Below, in pieces: positions 1 to 5,282 of a DNA stretch of 5,282 nucleotides. Both the position numbers and the translations under genes were made by a program. The stretch is taken from NCBI GenBank assembly GCA_009930355.1, contig RZYK01000146.1, positions 1-5,282 of the forward strand. Reading direction: 5' to 3'. The notes beneath the pieces are model-generated. The model saw only the letters and a program-made list of their open reading frames with translations, did not search any database and was not told the DNA's origin. How positions within the stretch are numbered: position 1 is the first letter of the stretch; every line of letters starts with the position of its first letter. The stretch is from Campylobacterota bacterium (GTDB taxonomy: Bacteria > Campylobacterota > Campylobacteria > Campylobacterales > Sulfurospirillaceae).

Positions 1-1
1 C

Positions 2-289
2 CAACAACCTGCGTATCAGATTGATGAGAGTCTTAAAAAAATGGTTTTATTTCGTGAATTTAATTTGGTCACGGGCAATTATGACCTTTTTAAGTCCACT
101 GCATTTGATATTATCTTTTGTCGAAACGTGATGATTTATTTTGATAAACCGACCCAAAATGGATTGGTTGAAAAATTTTTCTCCCTTTTGAATAAAGAGG
201 GGTACCTTTTCATCGGGAGTTCTGAAGCGCTGACCGATATGAAAAAAGGGTTTCAATCCAAAAGTGCTTCAATCTATCAGAAGGTGTAA
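2..289 (+). CDS. cheR: CheR chemotaxis protein methyltransferase, C-terminal part (5' end outside window)
   Basis: This is the last 95 codons of CheR, the S-adenosylmethionine-dependent enzyme that methylates glutamates on the cytoplasmic part of chemoreceptors. The frame is open from base 2, so the ATG at 41 is an internal Met and not the start. Visible family signatures are the F-x-x-NL segment (REFNL), the hallmark FDIIFCRNVMIYF block of the SAM-binding fold, a helix beginning DKPTQ, and the closing strand pair GYLFIGSSEAL followed by SIYQKV. Family members usually have GHSESL at the GSSEAL position, so His is Ser here; this position varies. The stop TAA (287-289) is one base before the next gene, pointing to co-transcription. 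CheR opposes CheB, encoded about 1.4 kb downstream. The N-terminal receptor-docking domain cannot be judged. Confidence 0.95.
   Translation, partial: QQPAYQIDESLKKMVLFREFNLVTGNYDLFKSTAFDIIFCRNVMIYFDKPTQNGLVEKFFSLLNKEGYLFIGSSEALTDMKKGFQSKSASIYQKV
281..286 (+). promoter_or_regulatory. Ribosome binding site deciding the start of the first kinase
   Basis: AAGGTG lies within the last codons of cheR, four bases before the ATG at 291. It supports 291 as the start over the in-frame upstream GTG at 264, which would overlap cheR by 26 bases and add nine residues (beginning MLQSIRRCN) that do not look like part of a kinase domain. Confidence 0.6.
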
Positions 290-290
290 C

Positions 291-1196
291 ATGACTAAGA
301 AAAATAATTTAGACACACTGAGTGATGCGATGTTGCTTGAAGAGGTAAAAAGACGGTTTGACCAAAAAAATCAAACGTTGGAAGAGATGGCATTCTTAAC
401 CAAAAAACTTTATGACCTCAATGAAAAACTTAAAGAGCATGATTCGATTAAGGGGGAATTTCTCTCTTTAATCAAAAATGTTTTTAATAATCCTCTTAGT
501 TCCTTGCTTAATCTCTCTTCCATGATGCGAAAAAATGATGACACTCCAAAAACACAGAAAATGAAGATTCTTTTGGATATGGAATTGCACAAGTTAGATT
601 TTCAGCTCAATAATATTTTTACTGCTGCTGAGATTGAAGCAGGAGAGATTGCAAACTATTGGAGTGAAATTGATTTAGGGTTGTTAATTAAAGAGTTGCA
701 AGAGGCATTTAATTATCTTATTCATGAAAAAGAGTTGTTTTTTAGCGTCAGGATCAATGCAGGAGACTTTATTGTGAGTGATGCTCGAAAACTCCACACT
801 ATTTTTTCTAATCTTATCTCTAATGCATGCGAGTACTCTTTTCCTAGTAATCGCGTTTTGATTGATGCCCATCTTTTAGGGGAGCAGTTGTGTGTACGCA
901 TTAGTAATGTAGGAGATGTGATTGAAAAAGAGTCAAAAAAAGAGATTTTTAGTCGCTTTAAGAAGGTGAGTAGACGTAGTCAAGCCCGTGAGAGCGTGGA
1001 TGGCTTAGGCTTGGGTCTTAGTGTGGTTAAAGCCCTTGTGGAGTCTTTGGATGGAGAGATTGATTATGTCTCTACACCTACTGAAACCGTTTTTACGATT
1101 CTCTTACCTTTGCAGGATGCATCAAAGGCAGAAGCACTGATGAGTGATAGTGCGAATGAATTTATGTTTGATGATACACAAATGAAAGAGTTTTAA
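291..1196 (+). CDS. Soluble histidine-kinase-like protein with Asn at the phosphoacceptor position
   Basis: A 301-residue cytoplasmic protein with no signal peptide, membrane segment or recognisable sensor domain. Residues about 15-55 are charged and heptad-like (probable coiled coil). They lead into a HisKA-type dimerisation hairpin: helix 1 starts at EFLSLIKNVFNNPLSSLL (56-73) and helix 2 ends near AAEIEAGEI (112-120). Against the usual FLSxxSHELRTPL pattern, the phosphorylated His is Asn63, and the following Glu is Val. The ATPase domain follows: N-box NLISNACEYS (174-183), a divergent G1 box ISNVGDVI (204-211, Asp replaced by Asn206), F-box IFSRF, and a good G2 box with G238, G240 and G242. 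A 27-residue polar tail ends the protein. It cannot autophosphorylate in the canonical way. It may be a pseudokinase or scaffold, or may act on a partner, perhaps the downstream kinase. It sits one base after cheR, and its stop overlaps the cheD start. Confidence 0.85.
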   Translation: MTKKNNLDTLSDAMLLEEVKRRFDQKNQTLEEMAFLTKKLYDLNEKLKEHDSIKGEFLSLIKNVFNNPLSSLLNLSSMMRKNDDTPKTQKMKILLDMELHKLDFQLNNIFTAAEIEAGEIANYWSEIDLGLLIKELQEAFNYLIHEKELFFSVRINAGDFIVSDARKLHTIFSNLISNACEYSFPSNRVLIDAHLLGEQLCVRISNVGDVIEKESKKEIFSRFKKVSRRSQARESVDGLGLGLSVVKALVESLDGEIDYVSTPTETVFTILLPLQDASKAEALMSDSANEFMFDDTQMKEF

Positions 1197-1666
1197 TGCT
1201 TCCTCGTAAATTCATTCATGTGGGCGAAATTTTCGTGGGTATTAAACCCACCGAAATTGTGACGGTTTTAGGCTCATGTGTGAGTGTGTGTTTGTTTGAT
1301 AAAGTAGAGATGATTGGGGGAATGAACCATTATTTATTGCCTTTATGGAATGGTAATGGACTTGAAAGCCCAAAATTTGGCAATGTTGCTATTCCTAAAT
1401 TGATTGAAAACATGGAAAATATTGGTTGTTTACGGTGTAATATGGAAGCAAAAATTTTTGGAGGGGCGAACATTCATCGAGCCAATAGTGAAGGGCAGAT
1501 GATTGGACAAAAAAATATTTTAATTGCCAAAGAGATTTTGCGGCAGTGGCATATTCCTATTAGGGCAGAAGATACAGGTGGAAATAATGGCAGGCGTATT
1601 ATGATGATTAGCGATGCTAATCGTATTATGCTTAAATATGTCCAAAATGAGATGATGAATGATTAA
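1196..1666 (+). CDS. cheD: CheD chemoreceptor glutamine deamidase
   Basis: A 156-residue protein of normal CheD length. The family deamidates specific glutamines on chemoreceptors using a Cys-His-Thr triad, and in several bacteria also binds CheC or CheY. Here the nucleophile is Cys28 in VLGSCVSVCLFD, the His is His45 in GGMNHYLLP, and Thr23 is the likely third residue. Other conserved blocks are KIFGGANIH (86-94), the IGQKNI segment (103-108) and TGGNNGRR (127-134). The start ATG shares its A with the TAA of the preceding kinase gene, with AAAGAG five bases upstream as ribosome binding site; the last eight bases overlap cheB. Both junctions imply translational coupling. Nothing appears damaged. 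No CheC gene is visible in this window. Confidence 0.95.
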   Translation: MLPRKFIHVGEIFVGIKPTEIVTVLGSCVSVCLFDKVEMIGGMNHYLLPLWNGNGLESPKFGNVAIPKLIENMENIGCLRCNMEAKIFGGANIHRANSEGQMIGQKNILIAKEILRQWHIPIRAEDTGGNNGRRIMMISDANRIMLKYVQNEMMND

Positions 1667-2684
1667 GGTTTTAATTGTGGATGACAGTGCCACCGCACGG
1701 CATATTTTGCATGAAATTTTAAGTGCTGATAAACGTATTGAAGTGGTAGGACTTGCTGCGGATGCGTATATTGCCCGTGATATGATTATCGAATTAAAAC
1801 CAGATGTGATTTGTTTAGATCTTGAGATGCCCCGCATGGATGGATTGACTTTTTTGCAAAAATTGATGTTACATTATCCTACGCCTGTGATCATCGTTTC
1901 ATCGCTTAGTAGTAGTGGTGCAAGGGTGACGCTTGATGCTTTTGAAGCAGGGGCAGTTGATTTTGTACAAAAACCGCATGCCTATTTATTTGATGGTAAA
2001 GATGAAATTCAAGAGGAGTTGATTCAAAAAGTGGTGAATGCTTCGTATGCGAAGGTTCAAAAAAACGTATTTCACACAGGAAGTCATCCTTGTATACGCT
2101 TAAGCGAAACCACACAAAAAGTGATTGCCATTGGTTCAAGTACGGGAGGCACAGAAGCGTTAAGAGCGGTATTAAGCGCAATGCCTCAAAATAGTCCTGC
2201 TATTTTAGTGGTACAGCATATGCCTCAAACGTTTATTCCACCATTTGCAAAACGCTTAAACGATCTTTGTGCCATGGATGTGAAAGTTGCTGTGCATGGG
2301 GAGAGCATTCAAAGAGGCGTGGTCTATATTGCGCAAGGTGATAAGCATATGGTGTTACGACTTTTGGGTGTGCGTTATTTTATTGAAATAGGAGTGGGTA
2401 AACATGTTAGTGGGCATTGTCCTAGTGTTGATGTGCTTTTTAACTCCGTTTCTAAAGTTGCAGGTGGAAATGCCTTGGGTGTCATTTTAACAGGCATGGG
2501 AAGTGATGGGGCACGAGGCATTTTCAATATGCATCAAGCAGGGGCTAAAACGATTGCACAATCTGAAGAGAGTTGTGTGGTTTTTGGGATGCCAAAAGAA
2601 GCGATTAAGCTTGGAGGTATTGATGAGGTTGTGCCTTTGGAGATGATTGCTAACAGTGTTGTTAAGATACTAAACGAGGAATAG
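1659..2684 (+). CDS. cheB: CheB chemotaxis response regulator, protein-glutamate methylesterase/glutamine deamidase
   Basis: A 341-residue full-length CheB. It removes methyl groups from chemoreceptors, and phosphorylation of the N-terminal receiver activates it. Receiver (1-about 115): acidic pair Asp8-Asp9, phosphorylation site Asp54 in CLDLEMPRMDG, Ser81, and Lys105 in DFVQKP. A linker of about 35 residues leads to the methylesterase domain (about 154-341). The catalytic triad is visible: Ser161 in AIGSSTGGTEAL, His187 in VVQHMP and Asp283 in LTGMGSDGARG. The gene begins inside the end of cheD (8-base overlap) without a strong ribosome binding site, so it is probably translated by coupling. 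Unlike Campylobacter jejuni CheB, which lacks a receiver, this one can accept phosphate, either from CheA elsewhere or perhaps from the neighbouring kinase (inference). Confidence 0.97.
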   Translation: MIKVLIVDDSATARHILHEILSADKRIEVVGLAADAYIARDMIIELKPDVICLDLEMPRMDGLTFLQKLMLHYPTPVIIVSSLSSSGARVTLDAFEAGAVDFVQKPHAYLFDGKDEIQEELIQKVVNASYAKVQKNVFHTGSHPCIRLSETTQKVIAIGSSTGGTEALRAVLSAMPQNSPAILVVQHMPQTFIPPFAKRLNDLCAMDVKVAVHGESIQRGVVYIAQGDKHMVLRLLGVRYFIEIGVGKHVSGHCPSVDVLFNSVSKVAGGNALGVILTGMGSDGARGIFNMHQAGAKTIAQSEESCVVFGMPKEAIKLGGIDEVVPLEMIANSVVKILNEE

Positions 2685-2686
2685 TT

Positions 2687-4207
2687 ATGGAGCATTGTTT
2701 CTATCAATCAAGCATGGTTTCGGTGCTGATTATTGGAGAAATTGCGTACGATACGACATTTTTAAATGAAGCAAAAAAGGTGTGTGGAAGTTTACATGTA
2801 AATATTTTGCCACATTACATTCCTAAAATTGTTCAAGAAGAAAAGATTCATCTTATTTTTGGCTCACTTTCCGTTTCGAATGAAGCCCTTTATGTCCCTG
2901 TCCTCAAAGAATTGAAAGTAAATTTTCCATTAATTAAAATGATTTTATTTTTGCAAAGCGATTATCTGGTTTTACTGGATGAAATTTTATCGCTTCAGTG
3001 CGAGCGTTATTTAAGTATGAAAAAAGAGCGTGCCAATGCGTTGTTTCATTTTACACAGTGTGTTGAGCAATTTACCCATGATGTCTACTTAGCAGAGCGT
3101 CACTATTTTCAAACCTTGCTTGATTTTTCGATTGTTTCGCAAACCGATGTGGATGGGAACATTACGTATGTGAACGATAATTTTACACGTGTAACAGGGT
3201 ACAAATCTGAGGAGTTAATTGGGAGAAATCATCGTGTTTTAAAGCATCCTAGTACATCACCAGAGGTATTTGAAGAGATGTGGCAAACGATTACAAAGGG
3301 AAAAGTATGGCGTGCACAAATTGTCAATCGCAATAAAGATGGAAGTGATTTTTGGGCGGAGACGATGATTATTCCTTTTAAAGAGAAGCAAAGTGGAAAA
3401 ATTTTGCAATATTTGGCCATTCGCCACGATATTACCTATTTTTTAGAAAAAGAGCGTATTGCTAATGAAATTAAGCGTCAAGCGTTAGAGCAAGAACAAC
3501 TCTCTGAAGCTAAGGATGCTTTTTTAGTTCTTTTTACCCATGAGCTTAAAACGCCACTGAATGCTATTTTGAATTTTGCACAGTATTTGTATAAGCGTAT
3601 GCCTCACATTGATGAGGTGCCTAAAGAAAAACGGCTTTACCTTTTGGAGCAGATTTATAAAAGTGCCTCCTCTATGTTGGAGAATGTGACCAATATTTTA
3701 GATTTAGGTAAATTACGTCACGATAAATTGCACTATAATATGACATTGTTTAATGTCAAAGAGGCGATGTTAGATGTGATTGAAAAACATGGGGCTTTAG
3801 CATTGGAGCACAAACGTCGCATTGTGTTTAAGCATGATGGGCATGAGCCTTTCTTAACGAGCGATGAGTATCGTTTTAAGCAAATTATTTCCAACATCCT
3901 CTCTAATGCGCTTAAATATGGAAACACAGTAGTAGAAGTTTTTTTATTTGCAAAAAAAGATGCCATAGAAATTGTGATACAAGATGATGGCAAAGGTATT
4001 CAAGATAAAAAAGAGGTGTTTGAACTTTATAATAAAAGCTCATCAGCACAAGTAAGTCGTGAAAAAAAAGGAACGGGTATTGGGCTTCATTTTGTTAAGC
4101 TTTTGTGTGAAGGGCTTGGTTTAGAGTATGCGCTTGAAGATGCAGTAAGTCTGGGTGGTACAAAATTTACACTACGTAAACGATTGAAGGAGTGGAAAAA
4201 TGGTTAA
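2687..4207 (+). CDS. Cytoplasmic PAS-domain sensor histidine kinase with degenerate receiver-like N-terminus
   Basis: A 506-residue kinase without membrane segments. Residues about 10-130 follow a receiver-like alternating strand/helix pattern (VSVLIIGE, IHLIFGSLS, IKMILFLQ, ERYLS), but the acidic pair, phosphorylatable Asp and conserved Lys are all absent. A PAS domain (about 138-252) has the Aer/NifL-like signature: TGYKSEELIGRNHRVLKHP, then EEMW, a KGKVW segment and NRNKDGSDFW. After a charged linker helix comes an intact HisKA core with phosphoacceptor His285 in FTHELKTPLNAIL. The ATPase domain has the N-box NILSNALKYG (403-412), G1 box DDGKGI (433-438) and G2 box KGTGIGLHFV (461-470). 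It should sense a cytoplasmic cue, possibly redox, and autophosphorylate. The start ATG follows GAGGA by six bases and lies two bases after cheB. The 3' end overlaps the following response regulator by eight bases, marking them as a likely cognate pair. Confidence 0.92.
   Translation: MEHCFYQSSMVSVLIIGEIAYDTTFLNEAKKVCGSLHVNILPHYIPKIVQEEKIHLIFGSLSVSNEALYVPVLKELKVNFPLIKMILFLQSDYLVLLDEILSLQCERYLSMKKERANALFHFTQCVEQFTHDVYLAERHYFQTLLDFSIVSQTDVDGNITYVNDNFTRVTGYKSEELIGRNHRVLKHPSTSPEVFEEMWQTITKGKVWRAQIVNRNKDGSDFWAETMIIPFKEKQSGKILQYLAIRHDITYFLEKERIANEIKRQALEQEQLSEAKDAFLVLFTHELKTPLNAILNFAQYLYKRMPHIDEVPKEKRLYLLEQIYKSASSMLENVTNILDLGKLRHDKLHYNMTLFNVKEAMLDVIEKHGALALEHKRRIVFKHDGHEPFLTSDEYRFKQIISNILSNALKYGNTVVEVFLFAKKDAIEIVIQDDGKGIQDKKEVFELYNKSSSAQVSREKKGTGIGLHFVKLLCEGLGLEYALEDAVSLGGTKFTLRKRLKEWKNG
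4187..4192 (+). promoter_or_regulatory. Strong ribosome binding site of the response regulator gene
   Basis: AAGGAG lies seven bases before the ATG at 4200, inside the end of the kinase gene. This near-ideal site shows that the start at 4200 is used, although the resulting frame meets a TAA after only 44 codons. Confidence 0.7.
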
Positions 4208-5282
4208 GGTATTGATTGTTGATGATAATGACAATAATAGACTCACGCTCAATCTTCTTTTAGAGGAGGTTGAAGGTATTGAAGTGTATGAAGCAGAAGA
4301 TGGGCAAATTGCTGTTGAAATGTGCGCAAGATAAAATTATGATCTGATTTTTATGGATATTATGATGCCTAATCTGGATGGATTTGAGGCGACAAAGTTT
4401 ATTAAACAATTGCACAAAAAAAGTATGGTTATTGCTGTGAGTGCCTTAGATGATGATGCGTCAAAAAATAAAATGCTCTCCTTAGGTGCTGAGGATTATT
4501 TGACAAAACCTATTTATGCAGAGCATTTTTTACAGCGTGTGAGACAGTATTTGCGTATTATTGCTTTACGTCATAAGCCTATGCAAAAGTATCCTAAAGC
4601 GTTAAATCCTTTTAATTCACATGTTTTTCATCGTTCAATTACGTTTCATATCGAAGATGAAAATGCTTTGGTTGAGTTTTGGGATTATTGGCTTAATGGT
4701 GAAAAGAGTGTAATGGATTTGAGTGATTGTGTCCGTTTGATGTATGGCTTTGCTTTATGGCTTCTAAAACATGAACATGAGTGTAGTGTTGTTGTAGAGG
4801 AAAATGAAGAAAAACTTTACATGATGCTTTTACATGTAAAGCCTCTTCGAAGTAATATTATTAAAAATATTTTACTAAAACACTTTTCGAATGCAAAGTA
4901 TATTTTATCCAATGATATGTTGACATTTCAGCTTGATAAAGTGGTTAAAAAAGAGAATGGCTCAATAGCAGTCAGTGATGAAGCAAAAAAAATTCTCTCC
5001 AAAACACACGATAATGTTTTAAGTGCACGTGAATATGTAAATACCACAGCCATCTCTTTTATGTCAAAAATTGATGGACTTGAAGTTTTGAATGATGAAA
5101 CCGATAAAGCCATTTTAGATTTTGAAACAGAGCCTGATAAGCGTCATCTTACGGTGATTTCTGAGAATTTTCAAGAGTATGCGGATATTTTAGAAGAGCT
5201 AATGGAATTTGAGCATTTAGGATTTGCCATTCAAACGTTCATTAATTTTTTAGATACTTTAACGAAAGAACAAATAGATGGC
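4200..5282 (+). pseudogene. Response regulator (receiver + unknown C-terminal region), interrupted by in-frame TAA at codon 45; 3' end outside window
   Basis: The reading frame from ATG 4200 encodes a receiver domain: Asp8-Asp9 in VLIVDDND, phosphorylation site Asp53 in FMDIMMPNLDG, Ser81 in AVSALDDD, and Lys103 in DYLTKPI. Codon 45 is TAA, between MCAR and NYDLIFMD. The frame then continues without another stop for 316 codons to the window end, and the Asp9-Asp53 spacing of 44 matches CheY, so one residue became a stop with no insertion or deletion. Residues about 120-361 form a mixed, charged region that I do not recognise; no DNA-binding helix-turn-helix, GGDEF, EAL or HD motif is visible. 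As written, translation gives a 44-residue fragment lacking the phosphorylation site. Restart ATGs at 4353, 4362 and 4365 lack a ribosome binding site and would remove the first half of the receiver. The gene overlaps the kinase by eight bases. A sequencing error, a recent nonsense mutation or readthrough are all possible. Confidence 0.85.
4332..4334 (+). other. Premature in-frame TAA codon in the response regulator
   Basis: This stop lies in the loop between receiver helix 2 and strand 3, a position usually filled by a polar residue. TAA is one base from CAA, GAA, AAA, TAT, TAC, TCA and TTA. The complete upstream genes all use TAA or TAG as stop, so the organism does read TAA as stop. No long homopolymer or repeat suggests slippage or phase variation. 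Confidence 0.9.

Noticed and set aside
264..290. GTG at 264 as the start of the first kinase.
   Set aside because: It would overlap cheR by 26 bases and add nine unconvincing residues. The ATG at 291 has AAGGTG at suitable spacing and follows the cheR stop by one base.
1520..1837. Minus-strand open frames, such as the 105-codon one here and the one at 1906-2181.
   Set aside because: They lie opposite well-supported cheD, cheB and kinase genes, lack recognisable domains or ribosome binding sites, and have compositions expected of antisense shadows.
4200..4334. A frameshift as the cause of the broken response regulator.
   Set aside because: The same frame carries receiver motifs on both sides of the TAA with exact family spacing, so a single-codon substitution explains it and no insertion or deletion is needed.
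4332..4334. Genome-wide reassignment of TAA as a sense codon.
   Set aside because: The cheR, first kinase, cheD and PAS kinase genes all end at TAA at the expected family length, so TAA works as stop in this genome.
2791..4840. The same 12-base palindrome, TTTACATGTAAA, occurs at 2791-2802 and 4829-4840.
   Set aside because: Both copies lie inside coding sequence and encode ordinary Leu-His-Val codons in frame. A repeat of this length is expected by chance in an AT-rich 5 kb window, and neither copy is near a promoter.

Overview
The window is an AT-rich, tightly packed, single-strand (+) gene cluster from a bacterium. Gene content, codon use and product similarity suggest a Campylobacterota (epsilonproteobacterial) genome, perhaps Sulfurospirillum-like. 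That placement is inference; no rRNA or other marker is present. There are no RNA genes, mobile elements, CRISPR arrays or intergenic gaps longer than a few bases.

Layout, left to right: the 3' end of cheR (2-289); a small soluble histidine-kinase-like protein whose phosphoacceptor His is replaced by Asn (291-1196); cheD (1196-1666); full-length cheB with receiver and methylesterase domains (1659-2684); a cytoplasmic kinase with a degenerate receiver-like N-terminus, an Aer/NifL-like PAS domain and an intact kinase core (2687-4207); and a response regulator with a long unrecognised C-terminal region (4200 to the window end). Neighbouring genes overlap or lie 1-2 bases apart, so this is almost certainly one operon with translational coupling. 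Its promoter and terminator lie outside the window.

The set joins the three classical receptor-adaptation enzymes (CheR methyltransferase, CheD deamidase, CheB methylesterase/deamidase) to a non-CheA kinase/regulator pair. No CheA, CheW, CheY or receptor gene is visible here. A reasonable inference is that the PAS kinase, its pseudokinase-like partner and the regulator feed a redox or energy signal into receptor adaptation, possibly through the CheB receiver.

The most notable anomaly is an in-frame TAA at codon 45 of the last gene, just before its phosphorylation site. The frame then stays open for another 316 codons to the window end, with receiver spacing exactly preserved. This is a point nonsense change (real or a sequencing error) or, much less likely, a recoding site. 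The second anomaly is the His-to-Asn change in the first kinase. The third is the phosphorylation-dead receiver-like domain at the N-terminus of the second kinase.
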